DNA from: a virus
IMG/VR virus record: IMGVR_UViG_3300035157_000430
Coordinates: 1 to 21,476 of that record
DNA: 21,476 nt
Direction: 5' to 3' (one strand)
Shown here: one piece after another, positions 12,403 to 21,476 of the stretch
Layout of the letters: the number at the start of each line of letters is the position of its first letter
Numbering within the stretch: position 1 is the first letter of the stretch
Notes under the pieces: generated by a model
Told to the model about the DNA's origin: nothing
Seen by the model: only the letters and a program-made list of their open reading frames with translations
The model's database searches: none
Program-made: the position numbers and the translations under genes

Positions 12403-15400
12403 TGTGGAACTTCTTAGAAGAAAAAAAGGTTGCACAAGAAGCAATTAGACAATCTCAAAGGATTGAACAAGCTGACGCATTCTTAGATAATAACCCTCAG
12501 TTTCAAATTAGATTTGAAGCATTAACAGAAAGATATCCTCAGTTACCTGCAGAGTTATTAATGCCTATGGCACAAGAAACTGCTACTCCTGTTGACTCAC
12601 AAGGTTTTCAAGACATAGTAGATGAGTATGTAAAATTACAAGTAACTCAACAAGCTAATGATTATAAGAATATAAAAGAACAACATCACTATAAACCATA
12701 TTCTGATGATATGTATAACAATTATTTTTCTACAACAAGTGGTAAAGAAGATGATAGATATCCAGTTCAAGAATATTTTGATGAAAGAAAAAAAGATATA
12801 AGAACTTTCTTTACTCCTGTAAGAACATTTACTTTGTGGACTATGGCTTTAGCTGAAGGTTTAAGTGAAACTTTAGTTAAATACACACCACACTTTATAG
12901 GTAAATATGAAAATGACCAGATTAAATATAATAAAGAAACTGGAGAATGGGACCTTCTAGAAGGAAATGTAGATGATTTAAACCCTATGCAAAAATTATT
13001 AGTTAATGTTCCTGGAGGTCAATTTTTATTACCAGATAATAAACCACAATTTGCAGGAAGAGTCTTTGCTTATGCACAACAAATGAATGCTTTAGATAGA
13101 TACATGGAAGAAGGTAAATCATTAGAGTACGCAAAAAAATATGTACCTATTGATTTTGATGATTCTGTGATATTAAAAGAAAGTCCTGATTTTGGTACTA
13201 AACAAAATTGGTTAGAAGAAACTAGAGAATGGATGAAATTTCTAGGAGAAGCTAAAGATGTTGGAGGTTCTCCTTACGTATTAGAAATGATGAATCAAGT
13301 TAAAAGAGGACAACCTGTAAATATAAATACAAAAAATTGGTTAACTGTTGAATCTGTTATGGCAGAAGGCTCTGAAGAAGTTGCAGAGTTAATGCAACAA
13401 GGTTTTTCAAAAGCAGAAGCAACTAGATTATTTTATGAATGGAAAGGAACTCCTATTGTTAAACCTAATGCTGAAGGAGAAATTAATTGGACATCTATAC
13501 AAAAACCTAATGAAATAGATATATGGTCAGGACGTAGATTTATATATACACCAGAACTAGCAGAAGCATATGAACAAAATCGTCAATATAATATTAATGA
13601 AATAATGGGAACTAAAGTTCCATTTTCTCATGGAAGATATCAAGCTGGTTTAAAATTTGAAGTTGGTTCAGACCAATACAATACAATGTCTGGTTGGATT
13701 GATGGAACATTAAGAATAGTTTCAGAATTAGGTTTTTATAAAGTTGTTAATACTTTAAAGAAAGCAAATAAATTATCTAAAACAAGAAATGTTTTAACAG
13801 AGTTTGATAAAGAAGAATTATTTAGTCCTGTTAAAAAGAAAAATATTATTCAAGATTGGGTTAAAAAGAATAAAGCTAATCCGGTAACAGGTAAACATAT
13901 AGATAATGTTGATGAATTTTTAGAAACATTTACTGATTATCAAGCAAAAATGACTAAGCCTTTAAGGAAACAAATTAAACAAGCTAGAAAAAAAACAGCT
14001 TCTTTAAGAAAAGAATGGGGTTTAATTGCTGGTTGGACTCCAAGAATGTTTGCAAAGACAGGAGACGACTTAGTAGATATTTTAGATAGTAGTGGTGATT
14101 TAGATAGGTGGGTTAATAATAAATCAAGTATGGCATTGTTACAAGATTCTTTTACTAGAAACTTTCCTGAAAAGATACACGAAATAATGATAAATATAGA
14201 TAACAAAGAATCTATGAGAAAGTTATTTCAAAGAATTTATGGAAATGGTATTCGTTTAAATAAAATGGATGAAGTATTTGCATTAAGTAAATTGCCTAAA
14301 GGTCGTTCATACTTAACACAAAATGTAGCAAGAAACATGACTGGTAAAGATGTAGTAATACCTAGCTTAGGTTCAATGGCTGGTAGAGCAATTAATACTG
14401 CTTTACGTACTACAGATGAAGCTTGGCAAAATATAAACAGACGTTATAAGTCATCAAATATAAATATGTCTAAAACAAAGATAACAGATGATTCAAAAGT
14501 TATAACTAAAGATGATTATAGATTATGGGAACAAACAGGAGAAATGGCTGTAGGAAGAGGATTAGGTTTTTATTCTGAATTAACACAAGGCATGAGTCCT
14601 TGGTGGAAGAAAAGATTTGCTATACAACCTCAAACATCTATATCTTATACAAATAGAAATGATGCTTATAGAACAATAGTAAATCATATGGTATCTACAG
14701 GATACGCAACTAGAACAGCTGACTTGTTGTTAAAAGAATTTTATAACATGAAACATACCATTAATAATGTAAATGATTTTGCTCAAAAATTGTTTATACA
14801 AGATATTGGAATGATAGGTAGGAGAAGAGGTATTGAGAAAGTTAAAATTATTCAAAGGTATGTAGAAAAGAAATTTAAAAAAGAAGGTAGAATTGCTAAC
14901 TATTTCAGTGACCCTAAAGGAAATATGATGCCTGATTCTTGGACTGCAAGAAGAGTAAACCCAGATAGTGGACAAATAGACTTTATACCATCTTTAACAA
15001 AGATATCAGATGCTGCTAATCAAGGAGCGCCACTTACTAATAACAGAGCATTAAATAGAGTTATGAGTGAAATATTTGATATTACTGAAGAATTAACAGA
15101 AGGTGGTGTATTTAGAGCAGCTAATGAAAAAATTAAAAATTTAAAGAAAGATGGTAAAGCTAACTTTAGAATACAAACATCAGGCGCAGAAGGTGGTTCA
15201 TTAGATTTTGTATTAGGTTTTTGGATGAATGATTTATTAAAACCTTTCTTAATTACTAAACCTGCCTTAACTTCTAGAGTACTACTTGAAGAACAATTAT
15301 TTTTTGCTGTGTTTCCACAACTTTATGGTGCATTAAGTCTTACACCTAATAGATATTTTGGCTGGTTACATAGTTATGGTTATATGCCTAAACGTAGTCC

Positions 15401-18323
15401 TATAAGAAAATTTACTGAGTGGTTAATTGATAGTGGTGAAGACATTGATGAGATTATGCAATCGCAATATTATTACGATGCTATAAATGCACAGTTTGCA
15501 ATAGACGGTTTTAGTACAGCAAGTATTAATAAAAACATGATAAATTATCTACCTATAAGTCCTGAAAATCCATTAGCTATAGATGGATATATATTTCAAT
15601 ATGTTCACTTGTTTAATGATGACATCATAAGAGCATTAGCAAGAATAGAAAATGGTGACCCTTCAAAAATTATTGCATGGTCTAAAACTCCTGAAGCTCT
15701 TAAATTAAGGGAAAAATTAATAGCTAAATCAGGACAACAATATATAGCTAATAAAGTTATAGATATACGTAAACAAGATAATTGGCTTAAATATTTATTT
15801 GCAAGAGAAAATGAAATACGTATGAGAACAGGTATGCCTATGAAAGAAGGTAATCATTATTTTTATATAGATGAAGGAATTAATGCTGGAGAAGCTATGC
15901 ATGATATTTCTTATCCTTATTTGGGTTCAGCTGAATTAAGAAAAGGTTTAGCTACTGGTAGGTTTACAGATATAAATGGAAATGTAGTTCAATTAGGTAA
16001 TAGGTGGGAAGATTTTGGAACATTTAATCCTTACGAAAAATCTAAACCAATGAATCAAAAAAAATTAAAAGAAGCTATTGAAGGATTTATTGGATTAACA
16101 GATGAAGTAACAGGTAATAAAATATATGATTTTGGTTATGCAATAACACCTAGCAAGTTAGCTCAAAGCAGGGTTCAAGATTTTGTTGATAATGTTAATG
16201 ATGTATATGGAAATTGGTTTGAATTTTTATTGCAATCTCCGACAGCAAGATTAAATAGAGGTCCTATATTTAAACAATATAGATGGTTATTGATATCCGG
16301 AAACTTTCATAAATTTACTAAAAAATTACAAGCTAAATTTATTGCAGAAGCTGAAGCTGCAAATATACCTAAATATATGTTAGATGATATAAAAGGAACA
16401 GCTTTATTAAAATCTGGAAATCAAAATAATTATGAAGGTTGGAGCAACTTTGCTAATTCTTTTGCAGTTCAGAACATGAAAGATATTTTATATGATACAA
16501 AGAATAGACATAGAATATCTGAAGTAACAAGAAATATATTCCCATTCCCAGAAGTATTTATTGAAATGGGTAAAAGGTGGGCTAAAGGTGCAATAGAAAA
16601 CCCTTATACACTTAGAGCAGTTAACAATGCTTCTCAGGGATTAGAAAGTATGGGTGGTACATACTCTTATTATGGACAAGGTAGATGGGAAGAAGACCCA
16701 TTAACAGGAGAAACTGTATTTGTTTATCCTTGGCAACCTATGCATTCTGATTTAGCTTTTGGTGATGATACTAGATTTAGAGCAACTGCTACTGGTTTTG
16801 CTGGTGGAGTTAACATGGTAAGTACACAAGGATTTCCTGCTTCACAACCTTTGATGCAATTTGCTATGAATAAATTATTTGATAGTAAATTTGGACAAAT
16901 GGTTGGATTTAATCAAGAATTTCAAGATGAATTTTTTGGTAACTTTCCTCCTCCTGAATCTTTTGCAGAAGCTTTTAAATTTTGGGATATTCCATGGATA
17001 CAAAAACTTGCTGCAGCAGGTGACCCAACAGATATAATAAGAGAAAAGATATCTGATACTTATGTAGACCCTGATAATAATTTCTTATATTGGGATATGG
17101 ATAATAAATTAAATTCAATGCGTGCCGAAACAACTATTGAGTTTTGGGAAAATGCTAAAATAACTGGTCAAGATAGAATATGGTTAGAAGAAGGAAAACT
17201 AGATAAATATATTAAACATTTAATGCCTAACTGGGATGGTGTTAGAGCAGTTAAAAGTACTGAAGAATTACAACAATGGTTCTTAGAAAATCAAAATAAA
17301 CCTTATGAATATGCTAAAGGTGAATTAAGTATGAAATTTTTAGATGAAGCATTAATGATGTACTCAGCACATGAAGCTAGATGGTTTGCTCTTACAAGAG
17401 GTTTAACTCAGTTTTCTCAAGTAACTTCTTTTGTATTAAGAAGTTCTGTACAAGATAAATCTGGTAAGTGGTGGTCAACAGCTGTATTAGCAAAAGAATA
17501 TGATGATTTAGTACAAAAATATGGTGGTAACCATAGAATGGCTGCTGAAGAGTTTGGTGTTAGATTTGGTCTTGACCATGGATATATTCTTACAAGTACT
17601 AAAGATAAAAGCCCAGAAGCTGCTGTCTTTAGTCAAGAATTAAAAATATGGAAAGATGAACATGAAGATGAGATTATCCAATTGCCTTTAACTTATCATA
17701 TGTTAAATCAAGAAAATCCTGAAGCAGAAAGAACATATGCAGATATGATATGGCAAGCTACATTAAATCCTAATGATTATTTATTAAGTGCAAATGATAC
17801 TGTTGCTTGGTTCAAATATGACCAATTTAAAAAACAAACAGAACAACAAGTAATAAATGGAGAGATTTCTGCAGCAGAAAAAGAGTATCTGGATAAAGCA
17901 TTTAGATTAGCTTTAACTGAATCACATCCTGGTTTCCAAGCATCTTACGGTCAAACTGAACCAGCTACAGTACAAGATAGATTTAAAGAAATGCGTGATA
18001 GATGGACAACATTAGATTTTCCAAAAGAATATGAAGCAGGTAGAGGATTTAATGAGTTTTATGAATATTGGTTAGAAGCTGAAGAAGCTTCTAGAGAGTT
18101 AAGCCAATCTAATTCTTCTACTTGGTGGTTAACATCTAATAATGAAGAAGCTTTTCTTTGGAGAAAAAGAATATCAGATGCAGCGTTTATGGTAATTGCA
18201 GAGTATCCTGATTTTATGCCTATATATCAAAATGTGATAATACGTATGTTTTCAGGCGATAGAGATATTTTAGAGTATAATAGTTATTTAGGTCAGCAAA
18301 GACAGAGATTTGGAGATAGTTAA
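12402..18323 (+). CDS. Giant virion-associated protein, 1973 aa
   Basis: GTG start overlapping the upstream stop (TAGTG); the first internal ATG is over 50 codons later. The nearly 6-kb frame is intact. I do not recognise an enzyme: no Walker, lysozyme or polymerase motif was found. It is lysine-, glutamate- and aromatic-rich and mostly helical. Hydrophobic stretches around residues 930-985 (FLITKPALTSRVLLEEQLFF, then AVFPQLYGAL) and near 1380 (NIFPFPEVFIEMGKRW) recall segments of phage large polyvalent and internal virion proteins, which are packed in or under the head and enter the host envelope at infection. A GGVNMVSTQGFPASQP stretch follows at about residue 1470. Its place right after the portal genes supports a structural, probably ejected, role. 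That is inference. Confidence 0.75.
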   Translation: MWNFLEEKKVAQEAIRQSQRIEQADAFLDNNPQFQIRFEALTERYPQLPAELLMPMAQETATPVDSQGFQDIVDEYVKLQVTQQANDYKNIKEQHHYKPYSDDMYNNYFSTTSGKEDDRYPVQEYFDERKKDIRTFFTPVRTFTLWTMALAEGLSETLVKYTPHFIGKYENDQIKYNKETGEWDLLEGNVDDLNPMQKLLVNVPGGQFLLPDNKPQFAGRVFAYAQQMNALDRYMEEGKSLEYAKKYVPIDFDDSVILKESPDFGTKQNWLEETREWMKFLGEAKDVGGSPYVLEMMNQVKRGQPVNINTKNWLTVESVMAEGSEEVAELMQQGFSKAEATRLFYEWKGTPIVKPNAEGEINWTSIQKPNEIDIWSGRRFIYTPELAEAYEQNRQYNINEIMGTKVPFSHGRYQAGLKFEVGSDQYNTMSGWIDGTLRIVSELGFYKVVNTLKKANKLSKTRNVLTEFDKEELFSPVKKKNIIQDWVKKNKANPVTGKHIDNVDEFLETFTDYQAKMTKPLRKQIKQARKKTASLRKEWGLIAGWTPRMFAKTGDDLVDILDSSGDLDRWVNNKSSMALLQDSFTRNFPEKIHEIMINIDNKESMRKLFQRIYGNGIRLNKMDEVFALSKLPKGRSYLTQNVARNMTGKDVVIPSLGSMAGRAINTALRTTDEAWQNINRRYKSSNINMSKTKITDDSKVITKDDYRLWEQTGEMAVGRGLGFYSELTQGMSPWWKKRFAIQPQTSISYTNRNDAYRTIVNHMVSTGYATRTADLLLKEFYNMKHTINNVNDFAQKLFIQDIGMIGRRRGIEKVKIIQRYVEKKFKKEGRIANYFSDPKGNMMPDSWTARRVNPDSGQIDFIPSLTKISDAANQGAPLTNNRALNRVMSEIFDITEELTEGGVFRAANEKIKNLKKDGKANFRIQTSGAEGGSLDFVLGFWMNDLLKPFLITKPALTSRVLLEEQLFFAVFPQLYGALSLTPNRYFGWLHSYGYMPKRSPIRKFTEWLIDSGEDIDEIMQSQYYYDAINAQFAIDGFSTASINKNMINYLPISPENPLAIDGYIFQYVHLFNDDIIRALARIENGDPSKIIAWSKTPEALKLREKLIAKSGQQYIANKVIDIRKQDNWLKYLFARENEIRMRTGMPMKEGNHYFYIDEGINAGEAMHDISYPYLGSAELRKGLATGRFTDINGNVVQLGNRWEDFGTFNPYEKSKPMNQKKLKEAIEGFIGLTDEVTGNKIYDFGYAITPSKLAQSRVQDFVDNVNDVYGNWFEFLLQSPTARLNRGPIFKQYRWLLISGNFHKFTKKLQAKFIAEAEAANIPKYMLDDIKGTALLKSGNQNNYEGWSNFANSFAVQNMKDILYDTKNRHRISEVTRNIFPFPEVFIEMGKRWAKGAIENPYTLRAVNNASQGLESMGGTYSYYGQGRWEEDPLTGETVFVYPWQPMHSDLAFGDDTRFRATATGFAGGVNMVSTQGFPASQPLMQFAMNKLFDSKFGQMVGFNQEFQDEFFGNFPPPESFAEAFKFWDIPWIQKLAAAGDPTDIIREKISDTYVDPDNNFLYWDMDNKLNSMRAETTIEFWENAKITGQDRIWLEEGKLDKYIKHLMPNWDGVRAVKSTEELQQWFLENQNKPYEYAKGELSMKFLDEALMMYSAHEARWFALTRGLTQFSQVTSFVLRSSVQDKSGKWWSTAVLAKEYDDLVQKYGGNHRMAAEEFGVRFGLDHGYILTSTKDKSPEAAVFSQELKIWKDEHEDEIIQLPLTYHMLNQENPEAERTYADMIWQATLNPNDYLLSANDTVAWFKYDQFKKQTEQQVINGEISAAEKEYLDKAFRLALTESHPGFQASYGQTEPATVQDRFKEMRDRWTTLDFPKEYEAGRGFNEFYEYWLEAEEASRELSQSNSSTWWLTSNNEEAFLWRKRISDAAFMVIAEYPDFMPIYQNVIIRMFSGDRDILEYNSYLGQQRQRFGDS

Positions 18324-19531
18324 TGCCATTAAGCCCAGAAGATAGACAAATAATAGAAGAATCACTTGGAGTAGAACTTGATAAAGTATTTGAAAGTCCA
18401 GGTAGCTTTAACTTAACAGTTGATAATGTAGATACTTTAAAAGGTATGTTAACTAGTTTAACTGAAGGTGAAAGTGGTCAAGCGTCATTTATAGCAACTT
18501 ATAATGGATTTCAATCAGTAAGTGGAGGGTCTGCTTATGGTGAGGATTGGAGAGGAAATGTTGCAGGAGGTACAAAAGATAAAAGAACTTTTGTAGCTAA
18601 AGATGAAAAAGGTGAAGTAATCTTTGAAAATGGGGAACCTAAAACTGTTGAATTTAAAATAGATGATTTTTTTGATTCTAATGATTTTTATGAATCTTTT
18701 TATGACACATTAAATAGAAATCAATTAGCAGCAATACAACAAAAAGCAATTGATTTTGGATATATAGATACAGAAGATTTAGGGATGGAAGTAAATGGTG
18801 TTAGAGGTCCTATTACCGAAGCATTAATATTAGAAGTTTTAAATTATGCAGTAAATGAAATGGAAGAATACTATCCCGGTAGTATACAAAGAAATAACTT
18901 TGTAGATAAAGTTAATGAAGCCAAAGTAGATGTAAGTAAAGGTCAAGGGTTAAATGCTTTATTAGGTGGACTTACTATGGATGAAGGTTTTAGTGATGCT
19001 TTTATTTCAGATAGACAAGTTTTTATTGTTGCTTTACAAAACTTTTTAGAACTTAAAAAATCAGAAGAAGCAACATTAGATAGAGAATCAGCTGAAGCAA
19101 TTCGTGCATCAAACGTAAGACCTTCAAATCTAGATTTAGAAAAAGATTTAGATGACTATTGGAGAGGGATATATGGTACAAATATGAGTGATGCCAGAAA
19201 ACAAGAATTTATAGATGAAATAGGAATAGGTTGGTCTGATTATGTTACAGCTTTAGTTGCACAAGATAAATATATAAGAGCAAATGAAGTATATAAAACA
19301 CATAAAGAAGTAGCTACAGTTGACCCTATAACAGAAGAACCAAGTACTAAATTTGTACAATTAGATGTTCCTGAATTACAAAGTGCTTTTAATGTACAAA
19401 ATCCAATTGAAGCTGCTAAAGATGAGATAGATGCAGAAGCAGAAAAAGATTCAGAATTTAGACAAAATGCAGCAACTTCTAGAGATGTTCAAGAACAATA
19501 CATGAAATATATTACTGGCCAACGTGGATAG
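18323..19531 (+). CDS. Virion-region protein with a peptidoglycan-binding-like segment, 402 aa
   Basis: The ATG shares one base with the giant gene's stop (TAATG), and TTTGGAGATA precedes it. Acidic overall. Residues 134-175 read QLAAIQQKAIDFGYID, then VNGVRGPITEALILEVLNYA. This follows the pattern of peptidoglycan-binding type 1 repeats (Q...L...GY...dG..Gp.T..A), though the match is loose. The rest is helical, with a disordered acidic stretch near residue 370 (AAKDEIDAEAEKDSE). No catalytic muramidase domain is visible. Together with the giant protein it may form part of an ejection or tail complex. Exact role unknown. Confidence 0.66.
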   Translation: MPLSPEDRQIIEESLGVELDKVFESPGSFNLTVDNVDTLKGMLTSLTEGESGQASFIATYNGFQSVSGGSAYGEDWRGNVAGGTKDKRTFVAKDEKGEVIFENGEPKTVEFKIDDFFDSNDFYESFYDTLNRNQLAAIQQKAIDFGYIDTEDLGMEVNGVRGPITEALILEVLNYAVNEMEEYYPGSIQRNNFVDKVNEAKVDVSKGQGLNALLGGLTMDEGFSDAFISDRQVFIVALQNFLELKKSEEATLDRESAEAIRASNVRPSNLDLEKDLDDYWRGIYGTNMSDARKQEFIDEIGIGWSDYVTALVAQDKYIRANEVYKTHKEVATVDPITEEPSTKFVQLDVPELQSAFNVQNPIEAAKDEIDAEAEKDSEFRQNAATSRDVQEQYMKYITGQRG

Positions 19532-19533
19532 AA

Positions 19534-21228
19534 GTGTTAAAGCAATTTAATGAGGCACTAGGTCAAAAATTTACGCCAGGTTATGACGATGAACTTTATC
19601 CTGAAAAAGAAAGACTTAGACGTGCTGCTAGAAAAGAAGAAGTTAAACAAAGAGTAGCAGCCAATAAAGCTAGAGCTTTAGCTGGTGAAGTTACTGAAGT
19701 TGTTCCTGATAAAACTTTTGAAGTATCTACTAAAGGTGATGATTTAGGTAAACAATTCTCAGCATTAAATGCTACCTTTCAAGAAGGACCATATGCTGGT
19801 AGAACTATAGAAGATGTATGGCAAAAAGAAATAAAAAAGTCTGGTAAAGGTAAACCTCCTTCAAGAAGAAGTATTTTATATGGTAAATCTTATACAGAAA
19901 GTAAAGCTGAATATGAAAAACTTTGGTCAATGTGGGTTGAACAAAATCCTGAAGCAGCTGCAAAATTAAAAGCCAAAGTAGATGAAGGTTATAAGTTAGT
20001 TGATTCATTTGCTGGTGACCCTAATAAAACAGTTAATCAAGCAGAAGCATTAACTAATGTTCTTAATAATATGGATACATCTACAAAAATAAAATTTAAT
20101 CAAGTAGACCCTAATCCAGATTATGTAAGTAGAACAAGGTATAATGCGTCTACTGCTGATAAGACTTATGATTTTACAAAAGGTGAAGTTGGTAGCGGAG
20201 CAACAAAAACTTCTGCTAAAGATGCTGGAAAATATTATGCTCAAGTAGTAGTTGATGATACTGGAAGAATGGTAAATTCTAAAGATGACTTAGCAAAAGC
20301 AATAGCACAAGATTTATTAGATGGTTTAACTGTAAACATTGCTGGTCATGGAGCATATAAATCTACTAGACGTGGTTCTGTAGGTTTTACAAAAGAAATA
20401 TCTCAAGTAGATATTGATAATGAATTAATTGAAGTATTCCAAAAAGTTAAAGAAATAATAGGAGACCAACCTATAACAGGAAAAGTTATATCTGGTGGAC
20501 AAAGTGGATTTGATGAAGCTGGAGTTAAAGCAGCAAATATGTTTGGTATTCCAAGTGAAGTGAATTATTCAGGACAAGGATTATATAGACCTTCTTGGGC
20601 TAGTGGTGCAAGAGATGATATTGATAACTTTGATGAATTTAAAGCAAGATTTGATACCTTTGGTTCAAATACTTTAGGTGCAGCAGAAGCACAAAATGTT
20701 CAAACTAATCTAAATAAACTACCTAAGTTGTTAGGAGGTAGTAAATTTAGTGACGAAATAATAAGAAATCTTCCTGGTTATGCCATAGTTCCTATGGAAC
20801 AATTTTTAGAAAGTGCTTTAAGAATGGCAGGTGTAGCTGGAGCAGCAAGATTAGCTTATTACTGGGTAAGATATGAACTTACAGTTCTTGCTGCAGCTTT
20901 AATAGGTAAAGGTTTTGCTGGTGGAATAGCTTCTTTAACTGTTCCTCAAACTGCACAAGCTATGTTATTAACAGGAGATACAGAAGGTTTTGAAAATCAT
21001 ATTGTAGATTTAGAAGAAAAAATGGAAACTAATCGTAAGGAAGCTGGCGATAAAGTATTTGATTTTATTATAAAAGCATCACCTGGATGGTGGAAAGATG
21101 AATGGTTACTTGAAAGATATCCTGAATTAGAAGGTTGGGAAAAGATGTTTCCTGACTTAGCCGTTACAAAAATGAAAATTTCTGATACTATAAGCAGGGG
21201 ATTTAATAAATTATTTGGAGATAAATGA
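19534..21228 (+). CDS. Virion-region protein with YpsA/SLOG-like domain and C-terminal hydrophobic segment, 564 aa
   Basis: GTG start 2 nt after the previous stop. Residues 1-180 are basic, helical and probably extended. The middle domain has VNIAGHG (267-273) and VISGGQSGFDEAG (318-330), followed by IPSEVNYSGQG. The second motif matches the ISGGQTG-x-D-x-A nucleotide-binding loop of the circularly permuted YpsA branch of the SLOG superfamily (Rossmann-like proteins that bind nucleotides or ADP-ribose-type ligands). Residues about 434-470 (VAGAARLAYYWVRY, then ELTVLAAALIGKGFAGGIAS) are hydrophobic and could span or sit in a membrane. The C-terminus is amphipathic and aromatic (SPGWWKDEWLLERYPE). 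It overlaps the next ATG as ATGA. A virion protein carrying a nucleotide-binding domain into the cell is the likely reading, by inference. Confidence 0.68.
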   Translation: MLKQFNEALGQKFTPGYDDELYPEKERLRRAARKEEVKQRVAANKARALAGEVTEVVPDKTFEVSTKGDDLGKQFSALNATFQEGPYAGRTIEDVWQKEIKKSGKGKPPSRRSILYGKSYTESKAEYEKLWSMWVEQNPEAAAKLKAKVDEGYKLVDSFAGDPNKTVNQAEALTNVLNNMDTSTKIKFNQVDPNPDYVSRTRYNASTADKTYDFTKGEVGSGATKTSAKDAGKYYAQVVVDDTGRMVNSKDDLAKAIAQDLLDGLTVNIAGHGAYKSTRRGSVGFTKEISQVDIDNELIEVFQKVKEIIGDQPITGKVISGGQSGFDEAGVKAANMFGIPSEVNYSGQGLYRPSWASGARDDIDNFDEFKARFDTFGSNTLGAAEAQNVQTNLNKLPKLLGGSKFSDEIIRNLPGYAIVPMEQFLESALRMAGVAGAARLAYYWVRYELTVLAAALIGKGFAGGIASLTVPQTAQAMLLTGDTEGFENHIVDLEEKMETNRKEAGDKVFDFIIKASPGWWKDEWLLERYPELEGWEKMFPDLAVTKMKISDTISRGFNKLFGDK

Positions 21229-21476
21229 GTTATAGCATAGATTACGGTCCAAAAGGTACCACATTAATACAAGTAGGAGAGGAATTATACCTAGCATATA
21301 CTGACCCTACTAGTGGAGTAGTGCTTTATTGGACATTAGGTGATGACATAAGTAATATATCTGATGCACCTACAGGAACTGACCCAAGTGAAGTAGAAGG
21401 GTACCAATTTTATTCCGAAGAACAATGGAAAGCTTTAGAAGATTCTGGACAAATTTGGTTTTCAGGAAGCATAATG
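21225..21476 (+). CDS. Start of a further late-operon gene, 3' end beyond window
   Basis: ATG overlapping the upstream stop (ATGA), with TTTGGAGATA directly before, the same site as at 18323. The 84 visible codons are open and encode an acidic, strand-rich sequence (YSIDYGPKGTTLIQVGEELY, then TDPTSGVVLYWTLGDD) with several aromatic residues, as in virion structural or fibre-related proteins. No family recognised. It may be a head, tail or fibre component. Confidence 0.6.
   Translation, partial: MSYSIDYGPKGTTLIQVGEELYLAYTDPTSGVVLYWTLGDDISNISDAPTGTDPSEVEGYQFYSEEQWKALEDSGQIWFSGSIM

Noticed and set aside
13940-14975. Leftward frames of 81-88 codons inside the giant gene
   Set aside because: Antisense shadows rich in Phe, Ile and Ser; no ribosome site; the forward frame is continuous.

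Overview
The window looks like part of the genome of a tailed double-stranded DNA bacteriophage, AT-rich and densely packed. No integrase, repressor or host gene is visible. On the minus strand most genes are preceded by GAAAGG or GAAAGGA. This pairs with the extended 16S 3' tail (UCCUUUC) found in many Alphaproteobacteria, Actinobacteria, Cyanobacteria and Firmicutes, so a host of that kind is inferred. The host cannot be named from the sequence.

Layout. Positions 1-7489 hold a leftward (minus-strand) block of mostly small genes, probably the early or middle region. In order of transcription it has: a 104-aa protein; a zinc-ribbon-like protein; a 22-aa membrane peptide; a 75-aa protein with an SSB-like acidic tail; a 26-aa CxxC peptide; an intrinsic terminator or attenuator; two unknown proteins; an Api92/YubB-like protein; four small ORFs, the last ending at a strongly structured intergenic RNA; two unknown proteins; a MoxR-like AAA+ ATPase coupled to a HExxH + VWA protein (the pair often annotated CobS/CobT in phages); a 600-nt stretch with broken reading frames; a small HTH protein; and the N-terminal part of a calcineurin-like metallophosphoesterase that runs off the window.

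Positions 7490-8105 are a divergent control region. It has long hairpins, a good sigma70-type promoter pointing right (TTGTAA-17-TATAAT), a weaker one pointing left, and leftward ORF fragments without starts.

Positions 8106-21476 are a rightward late operon with overlapping genes: large terminase with an N-terminal zinc-finger/HTH extension, portal, two small proteins, a giant 1973-aa protein, a 402-aa protein with a peptidoglycan-binding-like stretch, a 564-aa protein with a YpsA/SLOG-type Rossmann motif and a hydrophobic C-terminal segment, and the start of another structural gene. No major capsid gene lies between portal and window end, which is unusual. The three large proteins after the portal are best read, by inference, as virion proteins ejected into or through the host envelope.

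The most striking non-gene signals are RNA structures on the leftward strand. One is an almost fully paired 78-nt three-way junction with two GCAA tetraloops, which overlaps an alternative 11-bp helix. The other is a family of intergenic hairpins with different stems but a shared loop: three loops of exactly 17 nt with the same TTCCGA(C/A)TA start, plus a shorter relative in the terminator.
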